Assembly (NCBI RefSeq): GCF_023091745.1 | Contig: NC_068926.1 | Coordinates: 63,052,001 to 63,116,000 of the forward strand | Direction: 5' to 3' | DNA: 64,000 nucleotides | From: Budorcas taxicolor | Lineage: Eukaryota; Chordata; Mammalia; Artiodactyla; Bovidae | Part shown: one piece after another, positions 1-13,178 of the stretch | Layout of the letters: each line of letters opens with the position of its first letter | Numbering within the stretch: the stretch's first letter is position 1 | Translations under genes and position numbers: made by a program | The notes under the pieces: model-generated | The model's database searches: none | The model's input: only the letters and a program-made list of their open reading frames with translations | What the model was told of the DNA's origin: nothing

Positions 1-1866
1 CACAGGAGCAAGTGGCAGAGCCAGAATTTGTCCCCAAGACTGTCTGAGTCCAAAGCCAGTTATACTTAAGCTCCTCTCTGAGTTCCCTGCCGCCTGCTGC
101 CTCCTCCTCCTGGGTGTGCTCATCTGAGCCAAGTGAGTGAGAGTCAGCCAGAAACAAAAAGGCTGATTCTCTGAAAAAATCGCCTGAGATTACTTCCTGG
201 GGCTTAACCACAGTTGACTCCCTGGCTCCCTCTGTCCAGAAGGTCTCTCTGGTCCTGCCCTCGCTCTAGCCAGGTCCCTGTAGCCTGTGTGAGTATGGCC
301 GAGGCTCTGAACCTCTTTTGATCATCAAGCCAGAATGGACCCTGATCACCCCGCAAGTTCTAAGACTACCCAGGGTGACCCTTATTGCACTCCCTGGACT
401 CAGGCCTTGCACTGAGGTTCCGACCTTGGGTCTGTGTGGCTGCTTGCCCTTAGAGGAACAGAATGTTGCTCCTTTCTCTCTAGGCCTGGAAGAAGCTTAG
501 AAGTTGGACAAGAGTCTAGACTGCAGCCCCACACTGTGGGGCTTTGAAGAGAAGGAGCATGAGGACAGGGTGAGATATGGGAGACTGCTCTGCTTGTCCA
601 CCTGGGAGGACAGGCTACCCCTTAGGTCTTAGCATCTTCTCCTGAGTGTGACCTTCTTGGAGCTGGAGGAAACTGGCAGGAAGAGAATGTAGCAGGATGG
701 ATGTGTAGGACATGCAACTCTGAGGTCCTCGGACAGAGGCAGCCCTCTAAGTTTTCACTGCTCTTTCCTTGGAAGGTCTGGCTCCAGCTCCTCACTCTGG
801 GGGTGGAGGCATCCGAGCTGGGGGCTGAAAGCAGACCACCCCGACCTAAGGGGATGCTGGGCATCCTGGCGGGGAGGCTGGGCTAGGAGAGAATGTTGTG
901 TCTGGACGCTGCTGTTGTCCTAAGGGGACGGTCTGTGGGCAGTGCTGACTTTTTATAGCTGCATGGGAACCATCAGGGAGGAGGATGGGTTGGCCGGGGC
1001 CAGGGAGCACGGCTATATTTGGTCAGCACAGAGGGCCCCTGCCTCAGCCTCCAGAGGTCCCTGGACCAGGCACGGAGCCAGCAAAGGCGGGAGGGACGAG
1101 GAGGATTGCTCATGGGAGACAGCGTCTAGTCTTGAGGCCACAAGCTGGGTGGAAGCTGACCGACAGAAGTGCTTTGTTTAGCCCACCCAGTGCTTTAAAT
1201 CGGAAGGTCTGGCAACACCAGGCTGGAGTTACGTCATGCTGTCCCTTCAGAGAGGATCCAGAGCATCCATCTTACCCCAGGCCCCGCCTCTCACACCTGC
1301 CTGCTTTATTTCTGTTTGCCGTGGCCTCTGTGTCGGCAACCTCCGGTCTCGCAGACTAGCTGAGCCCACGCTCTGCTGCCAGCTCTGATGGTCCACACTA
1401 CCCTCCAGTGGGTTCCAGCAGGGGTAGGATCAGAGGTCTGTTGGGGAGCTTAGCCCCGAGGATTGTGCTGGGATGTTGGGAGCATCTTAGGGAAAGACAT
1501 TATTCCCTGAATGAACAGAAGCCTCCCTCTGCCTGCTCCTCTGAGCTTCTGTTTGCACACAAGGGTGTGTTTCTGTGCACGTGTGTGTGTGTGTCTACAG
1601 GTGTGCCACACAGTGGGTATCACACCCAGCTCTCCCTGCAGCATCCGTTTTGGCCAAAGATCCGGGACTCCGTCTGTTGGACCAGTTTGCTGCCTGCCCC
1701 CCGTGCATCCTGAGGGCTCTTTGCACCCTGGTGTTTGCCTCTCAAGGTCTTCTCTTGAGAAGGGCCCCTTCTAGGACCGGGAGCCAGGCTGGGGCCCGGA
1801 GGACTCAGCTAGGCCAGAGAGGTGACACCTTGCCTCTGTTTTGTATTTGCTTGGTGCTGGCTGAAG
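1..1866 (+). other. CABP1 intron (3' part), no gene seen
   Basis: No conserved exon or obvious transposon was recognised in this stretch. A short TG-rich run lies near 1577-1592. Open frames here are short and show no recognisable protein. Confidence 0.6.
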
Positions 1867-2043
1867 ATGCGCCAGGAGGAGACCAGCTACACGGTGGTAC
1901 AGACAAGCGAGGAGGGCCTGGCGGCCAGCAGCGAGCTCCCCGGACCACTCCTGATGCTGGCTCAGAACTGCGCGGTCATGCACAACCTGCTGGGCCCGGC
2001 CTGCATCTTCCTGCGTAAGGGCTTCGCGGAGAACAGGCAGCCT
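1867..2043 (+). CDS. CABP1: CABP1 cassette exon (long-isoform insert)
   Basis: This 177 nt exon encodes 59 residues, beginning MRQEETSYTVVQ and ending FAENRQP. The acceptor AG ends at 1866 and the strong donor gtacgtaag starts at 2044. Both ends are phase 0, so skipping keeps the frame. That fits the known long and short CaBP1 isoforms that include or omit this segment. The exon begins with an ATG, but in the known long form it is preceded by the common first exon, so the ATG is probably internal. The exact acceptor is inferred from homology. Confidence 0.88.
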
Positions 2044-5000
2044 GTACGTAAGTTGGCCCTGGTGGAGCCACGTTCGACTTGGCTTCACGGGGCATGAGGA
2101 AGGAGGTGCTGAGAAGAAGAGGGGCTCTGTACACAGCTGTGTGCATCCCCCGGCAGATGCACCTCACACCCTCAACTTGTGAACCTGACCCCCAGAATTT
2201 CCCACTTATGGCTGCAGAGCCCTGGTGAGTCCACATCCACCAGCAAAAAAATAATAATAGCAGCTATGGTATTGTTTGGGGTTTGGGTTGGTGTTTTTTT
2301 TTTTTTTTTTTTGAGCACTTAATATGTGCCAGGCACTGTGCTCAGTGCTTTGGTGCTTAAGCCTCAGAGCAACCCCAAGAAGTAGGTACTATTATCCTCC
2401 TCATCTGCAGATGAAGAAATTGAGTTGGGGCATGTAACATGTTCACAGTAACAGCTGGTGGGCATTAGTGGTAGGATTCAGACTCAGGGAGCCTGCCTTA
2501 GGGGCCCCCTGTGTTCTGAACAACAGTACTGAATACACAGCACCAACCACTAGAACTTTCTATGTGATAGAAACATTTTTTCCAATTAGTACGGCCCTCT
2601 CCAGTAGCCGCTAGCTCTTGAAATGTGGCTAGTGCAACTGAGGAAGTGGATTATTAATTTTCTCTGATTCCAATTCCAATTTAAATAGTCACATGTGGCC
2701 ACTGCCTTGGAGGGCCTCTTGTACATATCTGAACAGTCACAGAGAGGAAGATATTGATGATGTTACAGATTCAAACATCGGTAGGTTTACTGAATGGTGG
2801 TGGTTGAGTGGCTAAGTTGTGTCCAACTTTTGCGACCTGATGGACTGTAGCCCGCCAGGCTCCTCTGTCCATGGTATTTCCCAGGGAAGAATACTGGAGT
2901 GGGTTGTCATTTCCTTCTCCGGGGTTTATTGAATGCCACCTGCTAAACACTTTATGTATCTTGCCTCACAGATGCTAACAAAGACCCTGTAAGGTGGTTT
3001 CTGGTATTAACCCATTTTACAGATGAGGAATCTGTGGCTCATACAGTGGAAGTGACCTGTCCATGGTCCTACATCTAGGAAGCAGCAGATCCGGGCTTTG
3101 TCCTTGAGTCCATCTGACTTTAGAGGCCAAACTCCTCCCTAGACTGAATAAGCTGGGGAGTGAGGGCTGTGGTGGGCTCTGTTCCCACCTGACTCCCTGA
3201 ATTGGTGTTCATGGTTTCCCTGTCACGTCAGTGAGCATCCCTGGCTCTGCCCCACATCCCCCGCCACTCTGCCCTGGGGAGCGTGTGATTCAGGGACCAG
3301 CCACCAGGACTCAGCTGGACCAGCTCCGGCCATAGGCACATGGCCAAGGGGTATTGGCTTTTCTGCACCCTGGTTCTGGGTTTACAAGAAGCAGAGAGGG
3401 GGCTGCAGAGCTGATCCTGGAGATGTGAGAGGCTGCAGGGTGGGAAGGGACTTGTCGCCTGTCCCAGTGAGCATGCCCTGCATGTGGGTACATGCATATT
3501 CTTGCTGACGCTTTCTCTTACGGGGAGCATTGTGAAAAGCACCCTTTGTGGTCACTCAAGATCCCGGTCTGACTAAGAACAGTTAGTGGGTGATAGAGGT
3601 AGGAATGGGCAGGCGTTAGAGAAGAGTGACAGCCCCTCCCTGTGCATGGTGACAGGCTTTTTAAGTGGAAGTCCTTCCAGTCATCTCACAGAGACAGACA
3701 GCTTCAGCCAGAAATGCTGCTGGCAGGACCTGGGAGCCTGCACACTACTTGTGCCAAGCTCATGCACACTCTCAGCATGGTCCTGCTGTGTATGGCCCCT
3801 TCCAAGAGCCGAGTCCTTCCTGTGCAGCTGGTGGTCCTGCAAAATGTTGCTCAGCAGCCCCTTTCTAGAAGATTCCTGGGTTTTCTGGCACTGGGATCCC
3901 TCGCCCTGGGGCCAGCTTGGAGCAGGTGGGCAGCAACCTCTCACCCGCCGTGGCCCAGTGGGCTAGGAGAGCCTGTGTGCACAGCTATGGCACGCCCACA
4001 TGTCTGTGTCCCTGACTGGTTTACTCACGCCTGGTGTGCGCTTCCTCAGGGCGGGTACACCCTGCCCCTTTGGGCAGGGAGCTGTGACATATGGGCAGGA
4101 TGAGCACCATGGACCAGTTTTGGAGCCTTCTAAGCATCTCCAGCTGGGCACCGCATCCATTTCATGCCAGTCTGTTTCCCTCCTGGGCAGGCCTGGGGCA
4201 GCTGGCACGTCACCAGCCGGAGCCTGCCCCCTGCTCCCTCTGGGCCCGCTCTTTGGAGACTTCTCTGCCATCTGTTCAGATGCCTCACCCTGGGGCTTCC
4301 TTGACTCCCCAAGGAGACCTGGGCACTGCTTGAGGCTGGAGACGTGTGCTTTGGACCCTGGCAGCCGCCAGAGGCACTGGCAGCCCCCAGGGTCCTGTGC
4401 TGTGTCCTGTGATGGGGCGAGGTCTGCGATGGGGGCCCAACTGGAGAAGGTGGGGCGGTGCCCAGGAAGCAGGGCACAGCCCTAATCCTGCCTCCACTCC
4501 CTCTGCCCCTTCTTGTCCTCCCTCTTGTGCGCCTGTCTGGACCCTGCTTTCTCTCTCCCAGCCTCTTGCTTCTCCCATTGCCCCCCTCAGCCCCCCTTCT
4601 CCCCCACTCTTCCTGGTTTTATTGGGGGTGTGTGTGTGCATGCTCAATCGTGTCCGACTCTTTGCGACCACATGGACTGTAGCCCTCCAGGCTCCGCTGA
4701 CCATAGAATTTTCCAGGCAAGAATATTGGAGTGGGTTGCCATTTCCTTCTCCAGGGGATCTTCCCAACCCAAGGACTGAACCAGCGTCTCGTGTCCCTGC
4801 ACGGGCAGGCGGGTTCTTTACCAGCTGAGCCACTGGGGAAGCTCCTGGTTTCATTAGGTAGAGCCCTCTACTGCCTGTTGGGATCCTCCCAATAACCCTA
4901 TTTTATTTACAGGTTTTGGCCTCCAGATCAGCTCTGTTCCCTGACCACATGCTTGTGTCTGGAATAAGGGGTTAGGGGTGCAGAGGTTCTGGGCCCAGGT

Positions 5001-8000
5001 TGGAAGGGGCTTCTGGCTCCCTGACCTCTCCCATGTGTGTGGGACAGGTAGGGCTGCACTTTTCCCCTCCAGGACATGGTCCGGGCACACCTCCGCTGCT
5101 GCCCATCACCCTCAGCCAGTGCCTGCTGCCACTGGGATGGCCCTCAGCTGGGCACTGGATGACTTCCGGGCCCCTCCCGGCTGCTAATGGCACATGTTCT
5201 TTTGTTTCAGGACAGATCTCTGCGGCCAGAGGAGATTGAAGGTGAGACCTGGCCTCTTAGCGGAGGGTGTTGCTCAGCCATCCAGGAAGATGAGGGGAGG
5301 GAGGTGGGTGGGAAGAGGGCCAGAGACGTCTCTGCTTCCTGCGAACAGGGTCTGGTGCAGGGCCGGGCATCCTCTGGGGAGCCGGCGTTGGAGGAATGCA
5401 TGAGTCGATGGGCCCCTCGGGGCCGCCTCTACCCTGGAGGCTCTGCTGGTCCTCCTTCCGCACCACGTCCACCTTCCTTCTCTTCCCCAGAGCTCAGGGA
5501 GGCCTTCAGAGAATTTGACAAGGACAAGGATGGCTACATCAACTGCCGGGACCTGGGTAACTGTATGCGCACCATGGGCTACATGCCCACCGAGATGGAG
5601 CTCATCGAGTTGTCTCAGCAGATCAACATGAACCGTGAGTCCCGCTGCCAGGCACCCCATTCCCTCCCTGGCCTCGCCCTCGCTGTCCTCTGCCGGGGTT
5701 CAAGTTCTGAGCTCCCCCTTCTTCCTAGCTCTGTGACCTGCAGGCAAACCACTTACCCTCCCTGTACCTCAGTTTCTTCACCTGTAAAATGAGGGGTGGA
5801 ATGGGGAGTTAACTGGGGGTATGTTTGCTTATTTCTTTATTATTTTTCTTGGCTTATTTATTCATTTATTTTTGGGGGAAACAGCTTTATTGAGATATAA
5901 TTCATATATCATACAGTTGACTCACTTAAAGCATTCCCTTCAGGGACTTCTGTGGTGGTCCAGTGGTTAGGACTCTTATCCTCACTGCAGGGGGCATGGG
6001 TTTGATCCCTGGTTGGGGAATTAAAGGATAAAATTCAGTGTCTTTTAGTATATTCAGAGTTGCACAACCATCACCCCAATCAACTTTAAAATATTTTCAT
6101 GCCGCCTCCACCAAAGAAGTCCTATACCACTTTGCCATCACCCCCAAGTCCCTCCCCAGCCCTGGACAACCACTAATCTACATTTTGTCTAAGCAGATTT
6201 GCCTATTCTGGGCATTTCTTTTTTTTTTTTTTGAGTTGAAGTATCTTTGTTTGGAGAAGGAAATGGCAACCCACTCCAGTACTCTTGCCTGGAAAATCCC
6301 ATGGATGGAAGAGCCTGGTAGGCTACAGCCTGTGGGGTCGCAAAGAGTCAGACATGACTGAGCGACTTCACCTTCACCTTATGGTTGATTTACAGTATTA
6401 CATTCGTTTCAGGTGTACAACATAGTGATTCAAAGTTTTTACAGATTAGACTGTATTTAAAGTTATTGTAAAATGTTGGCTTTGTTCCCTGTGCTGCACA
6501 ATATATCCCCGTGGCTTTTTGATTTTACACAGAGTAGCTGACGTCTCTTAATCCCCAGCCTCTATGTTGCCCTTCCCCCAACCCCCCTTCTCCTCACTGG
6601 TGACTGCTGGTTTGTTTTCTGTATCTGTGAGCCTGCTTCTCTTTAGGGGACATATTTTATTTTAAAAAAATTTATTTATTTATTTTGGCTGTGTTGGGTC
6701 TTGTTGCTACGTGCGGACTCTCTCCTGTTGCCTTTAGCAGGGGCTACTCTCTGGTTACGATGTATGGGCTTCTCATTGCGGCGGCTTCTCTTGTGCAGAG
6801 CATGGGCTCTAGAGCGCGAGCTTCAGCAGTTGTGGTGCACGGGCTCAGTGGCCCCACAGCAGGTGGGACCTTCCCAGACCAGGGATCGTGTCCCCTGTAC
6901 TGGCCGGCGGGACTCCCAACCACTGGACCACCAGGAAAGAAGTCCCTAGACACTGTTGGGCTGTAATATTCTGAACGGCCCAATAATCGATACCTAGCAC
7001 TCAGTAAGAGTTGAACAGAGGACACTATCATTATTATGTTTTTCTCTGTCTCCCTTTGGGTCCTCCCAGGAGCAGACCAGGAGACAAGGGTTTGAGTGTG
7101 GAGTTTACTTAGAAGGGGAAGGACAGCGTCTATAGAGAGTAGGGAGGCAGGAGGGTGAAGACAGGGCGCCAAGGCAGAAGGCACTCGAGGAGCTGCCACT
7201 GTGGGTGATGGAGCTCAGGGTGCTGGTGTCGAAGGCCCACCATGGAGCTATCTCTTGGGCTGGGTATTTATCCCCCAAGCTCAGTCACTGGCTGAAAGTG
7301 TTGTGAGCAGGCCCCGGGGGCAGGTCTCCTGTATTTCCACCCTCTGAAGGCTGATTGGAAGGTGAGTTCCACTTGCACAGTGAGGGAGAGAGGGGGGCAA
7401 GTGGGCAAGCGGGCCAGGCGCTCACGACTCCTGCTCCCCTCTCTGCCTTTCTGCATGTTTGTCTCTGTCTCTCTCCTGCTCTGAAATTCTTTGCCTATCT
7501 CTGTGACCTCATGTTTCTTTCTCCCCTCTGTACCCGTGTCCAGTTCCTGACTTGTTCCCTTAGTTAGCCCCCGGCCGCTCCTCTGAGCTCTTTTGTGATA
7601 ACCCCCCTGTCCGTGGTCTCTTCTCTGTCCTCATTCGGCCTCTGCTTTTACCCTGGGCCTGTCGCTGGGAAGGTCAGGGAGGGCTGACAGCTTCCCCGGT
7701 TGTCTAGTTGGAGGTGGGTGGTGGTTAGATGGATGACCCAGCCTGTTCCTCTGTCCCCAGTGGGTGGCCACGTGGATTTTGATGACTTTGTGGAGCTAAT
7801 GGGACCTAAACTCCTGGCGGAAACAGCAGATATGATTGGAGTAAAGGAACTGCGAGATGCTTTCCGAGAGGTAAGTGGTGGACAGTGGACAGGCAGGGGC
7901 GGGGGGACTTGTTAGAATTCCCAACCTGGAAGGAAACTGGACCTCTGGATCCCACCCCAGGGGAAGAAGCTTGGACAGAGAGGCGCTCTGGGGAAGGGGT

Positions 8001-11000
8001 AGGGGGGGACAATGATGCTGAAGAAGGGGTTCAACCTTGGGATCCGCTTCTGACAGTCTTCCTGTTGTAGCTACTCTTTCCTCCTTCGTGCCCTCTCTAG
8101 TTTGACACCAACGGTGATGGGGAGATAAGCACCAGTGAGTTACGAGAGGCCATGAGGAAACTCCTGGGTCATCAGGTGGGACACCGAGACATAGAAGAGA
8201 TTATCCGGGATGTGGACCTCAATGGGGATGGACGAGTGGACTTTGAAGGTAGGCGGGTCTTGAGAGTGAAAGAAGAACCAAGACAGGAGTGGGCATCCAC
8301 AGAGAGCATCCCTCCACATGTGGGTCCACCATGCGGTCATCAACCCGCCCCAACTTGCCATCCCCTTACCCTTCCATCCTTCTGCCCCTCTAATCCATCG
8401 TCTGTTCCTACACCCACTCATCCATCCATCTTTCCAGACCTCTCTTTCCATGTGTTCATCCATCTGTCTATTTTTCTGTCCAGGTGCCTGTTTATCCGCT
8501 AACGGATCTCCAGATCATTATCCATAGAATCATTTACCTATGGCCTTACCTACCCATCCAGGCATCTCTTCATCCTGTACATTCACCCGTGCCTCCATCT
8601 ACCCGTATACCTCCTCCCGTCTATCCACGCATCTGTAGCTCTCAACATTCATTCACACATTTATTCTCTACCCATCCGCCTGTATCTCCACCCGTACTTC
8701 CATGGATCTGTCAGTTGTGTGCACAGTCCTTTCCCCATCTGTATCCATCAAGTCATCCATCTATCCACTCCTGTCCCTCTGCCCCCACCCACCGTGTTCC
8801 ATGTCTATTGGTCCACCTTTTCTTGTATCCATCCATGGAGGTATTTTCTGAACACCACATTCCTCAACCTGACACTCAGACCCCTTAAGACCTATCCACA
8901 ACTCGCCTCTCTGGCCACAGCTTTCACCATTCCTTCACTCACACGCCGCCTTAAAACCCCAGGTGATCCAAAAGCCTGCCAAGCTCTCATTTGATTACAC
9001 TATTCTTTTTGTCAGGATGCCTGTATTCTGTTCTTCCCTGGGGTTAAACTCTATTCCATCTTTAAGACCCAGCAGTGGGGCCACTTCCCTCGGTCCCCAG
9101 ACTGAGCTTCCTCTTTTCTGGGCTTTCAGAGCACCTCAGGCTTACCCTCGTTCTTCACACGGGCCCCTAAGTGCTAGTTATATCTCCACTGAATTCTGAA
9201 CTTTCGGAGAAAAGAGGAACCCTACTTTCTTTATCTCTGAGATTCCCACAGAACTCAGTACGTGACACATAGCGAATGCTCAGTAAAAGTGTTCTTAAAC
9301 TAGTAATAATCATAAGTAGTGATCATCTCTAACTGCACATGCTCTATGCAGTCAGCAAAAACAAGACTGGGAGCTGACTGTGGCTCAGGTCATGAACTCC
9401 TTATTGCAAAATTCAGACTTACATTGAAGAAAGTAGGGTAAACCACTAGACCATTCAGGTATGATATAAACCAGATCCCTTAAGATTATATAGTGGATGT
9501 GACAAATAGATTCAAGGGATTAGATCAGATAGACAGAGTGCCTGAAGAACTATGGACAGAGGTTCGTGACATTGTATAGGAGGTAGTGATCAAGACCATT
9601 CTCAAGAAAAAGAAATGCAAAAAAGTAAAATGGTTGTCTGAGGAGGCCTTACAAATAGTTGAGAAAAGAGAAGCAAAAGGCAAAGGAGAAAAGGAAAGAT
9701 ACACCCATTTGAATGCAGAGTTCCAGAGAATAGCAAGGAGAGATAAGAACGCTTTTCTCAGTGATCAATGCAAAGAAATAGAGGAAAATAATAGAATAGG
9801 AAACACTAGAGATCTCTTAAAGAAAATTAGAGAACCCAAGGGAATATTTCATGCAAAGATGGGCACAATAAAGGACAGAAATAGTATGGATCTAACAGAA
9901 GCAAGAGATATTAAGAAGAGGTGGCAAGAATACACAGAAGAACTATTCATAAAAGGTCTCCATGCCCCAGATAACCACAATGGTGTGATCATTCACTTAG
10001 AGCCAGACATCCTGGTGTGTGAAGTCAAGTGGGCCTTAGGAGGCATCACTATGAACAAAACTAGTGGAGGTGATGGAATTCCAGTTGAGCTATTTCAAAT
10101 CCTGAAAGATGATGCTGTGAAAGTGCTGCATTCAATATGCTAGCAAATCTGGAAAACTCAGCAGTGGCCACAGGACTGGAAAAGGTCAGTTTTCATTCCA
10201 ATCCCAAAGAAAGATAATGCCAAAGAATGCTCAAACTACCACACAATTACACTCATCTCAACACACTAGCAAAGTAATGCTCAAAATTCTCCAAGCCAGG
10301 CTTCAACAGTACATGAACCATGAACTTCTAGATGTTCAAGCTGGTTTTAGAAAAGGCAGAGGAACCAGAGATCAAATTGCCAACATCTGTTGGATCATGG
10401 AAAAAGCAAGAGAGTTCCAGAAAAACATCTATTTCTGCTTTATTGACTATGCTAAAGACTTTGACTGTGTGGATTACAACAAACTGAAAAATTCTGAAAG
10501 AGATGGGAATACCAGACCACCTTACCTGCCTCCTGAGAAATCTGTTGCAGGTCAAGAAGCAACAGTTAGAGCTGGACATGGAACAAGAGATTGGTTCCAA
10601 ATTGGGGAAAGAGTACGTCAAGGCTTTATACTGTCACCCTGTTTATTTAACTTCTAAGCAGAGTACATCATGTGAAATGCCAGGCTGGATAAAGTTCAAG
10701 CTGGAATCAAGATTTCCAGGAGAATTATCCACAACCTCAGATACACAGATGATGCCATCCTTATGGCAGAAACTAAAGAGCCTCTTGATGAAAGTGAAAG
10801 AGGAGAGTGAAAAAGTTGGCTTAAAACTCAACATTCAAAAAACAAAGATCATGGCATCCGGTCCCATCACTTCATGGCAAATAGATGGGGAAACAATGGA
10901 AACAGTGACAGACTTTCTTTTCTTGGGTTCCAAAATCACTGCAGATGGTTACTGTAGCCATGAAATTAAAAGATGCTTGTTCCTTGGAAGAAAATCTATG

Positions 11001-13138
11001 ACCAACCTAGACAGCATATTAAAAAGCAGAGACATTACTTTGCCTACAAAGGTCCGTCTATTCAAAGCTGTGGATTTTCCAGTAGTCATGTATGGATGTG
11101 AGAGTTGGATCACGAAGAAAGCTGAGTGCCAAGAATTGATGCTTTTGAACTGTGGTGTCGGAGAAGACTCTTGAGAGTTCCTTGGACTGCAAGGAGATCC
11201 AACCAGTCCATCCTAAAGGAGATCAGTCCTGAATATTCATTGGAAGGACTGATGCTAAAGCTGAAACTCCAATACTTTGACCACGTGATGTGAAGAACTG
11301 ACTCATTGGAAAAGATCCTGATGCTGGGAAAGGTTGAAGGCAGGAGGAGAAGGGGACGACAGAGGATGAGATGGTTGGATGGCATCACCGACTCAATGGA
11401 CATGAGTTTGAGCAAGCTCCAGGAGTTGGTGAAGGACAAGGAAGCCTGGCGTGCTGCAGTCCATGCGGTCGCAAAGAGTCAGACACGACTGAGCGACTGA
11501 ACTGAACTGAACATTTATTATGCACCAGTCACTGTACTAAGTAACTTTACATGTATTATCCCATTTAATTTTTACAATGACTCCAGGGACTGCACTATTA
11601 TTACCTCACGTTACAATTGAGTAAACTGAGCCTCAAAGAAGTAATATAACTTGCTTCTCTTACAGAGAAGCAGAGCTGGGTCATAAACTCAAGGCCTGGA
11701 ATCTCAGCCATTCCATACATTACCCTGTCCATGACACCATCCGAGGCACCATGGGATACAGGGGGAAAAAAACACAGCAAAACACTGATTCTACACTCCA
11801 TAAACTTGGGTGCTGAGCAGAAAGGCAAGATAAACTTGAGCTAGACTGTGAATACGTCCAGAACCCAAAGGCTGGGAGGCCTTTTCTGGGGCCTTCAAGG
11901 TCCCAGATCTTCATCTTGATCTTTTGGGTCAGGAGAGTGTGGCAATGGAGAGGCTTGGCTACCAAAGGCTTGGCTACCACCAGAGCTGAACATTTCAGGT
12001 ACCCCGTGTCCAGGTAGTAACCCCCACAGATGACAGCTCTCTCCTGAAAGCCCAGTATCTCCCATTCATTCTACCAGCATGTGTTGTACACCAGCTGTTA
12101 CCAAGACTTGATCCCCACCTTGAGGAGCCCATGACCAGCAAGGAAAAGAGAAGCTGACAGTATAGTCCATGCCATTTGGGGGGAAGTACAGCAGGCTGTT
12201 GCATACAGTGGGGGCACCTTTGCCAAAGTGGCAAGGATTAAGAAAGGCTTCCTGGAGGAGGCTGTAAGTACGTAGAGCCCTAAGAGACAAGTAGGAGTCA
12301 CCAGGTGAAAAAGAAGGAAGCGATATTTGCCCCATGGAATTGAAAATTCATATCTACACGAAAACCTACCAACAGATGTACTTATAATTGCCAAAATTTG
12401 GAAACAACCAATATGCCCTTCACTAGGTGAATACATAAATAAAACTATGGTATACCCAGGCAATGGACTCTTATGCAGCACTGTAAAAGAAAAGTGCTAT
12501 CTAGTGATGAAAAGACACGAAAGAAACTTAAAAGCACAGTAAGCGAAAGAAAATCTGAAACGGTTGCGTACTCTGTGATTCCAACGATATGACATTCAGG
12601 GAAGGGCAAAACTATGGAGACCGGAGACAGTGCAAAGATCAGTGGTTGCCGGGAGTTGCTCGTGGCCGGAGGGATGAATAGGGGGAACACAGAGGATTTT
12701 TAGGCAAGTAAAACTATTCTGTGTGATACTATAATAGGGATACATGACATTATACATTTGTCCAAACCCACAGAGCCTCCAGGCCTTCCCAGGTGGTGCT
12801 AGTGGTAAAGAACCTGCTTGCTAATGCAGGAGACTCAGAGACGCAGGTTCGATCCCTGGTTGGGGAAGATCCCCTGGAGGAGGGCATGGCAACCCACTCC
12901 AGTATTCTTGCCTGGAGAATCCTCATGGACAGAGAAGCCTGGGGGACTACAGTCCATAGGGTCATACAGAGTTGGACACGACTGAAGCGACTTAGCACAT
13001 GCACACACAGAGAGTCTCCAACACCAAGAATAAATCCTAATGTAACCATGGACATGGGGTAATAATGATGAGTCAGCATAGGTTCATCTATAAGCAACAT
13101 CCTACTCTGCTCGGGGATGTTGGTGATGGAGGAGGCTC

Positions 13139-13178
<40 letters not shown>

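Larger units (their letters stand above)
2044..5210 (+). other. CABP1 intron between the cassette exon and the 31-nt exon
   Basis: It holds two MIR copies, a hAT-like DNA transposon remnant and two antisense Bov-tA SINEs, listed separately. The stretch 3120-4600 is mostly unique sequence with no recognised exon. Confidence 0.7.
5635..7760 (+). other. CABP1 intron after the EF1 exon
   Basis: Repeat-rich in its first 1.3 kb (MIR, L1M, CHR, L1, Bov-tA, CHR). The stretch 6960-7760 is unique sequence with no recognised exon. Confidence 0.75.

Noticed and set aside
8152..8994. Long open frames rich in S, P, H and T after the CABP1 EF3-EF4 exon
   Set aside because: They arise from the degenerate ATCC-like tract. 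No splice context or homology supports them.
9586..11500. Open frames in the last CABP1 intron that could be taken for a host gene
   Set aside because: They match successive parts of the BovB reverse-transcriptase protein, in different frames with stops and frameshifts. It is a dead LINE copy.
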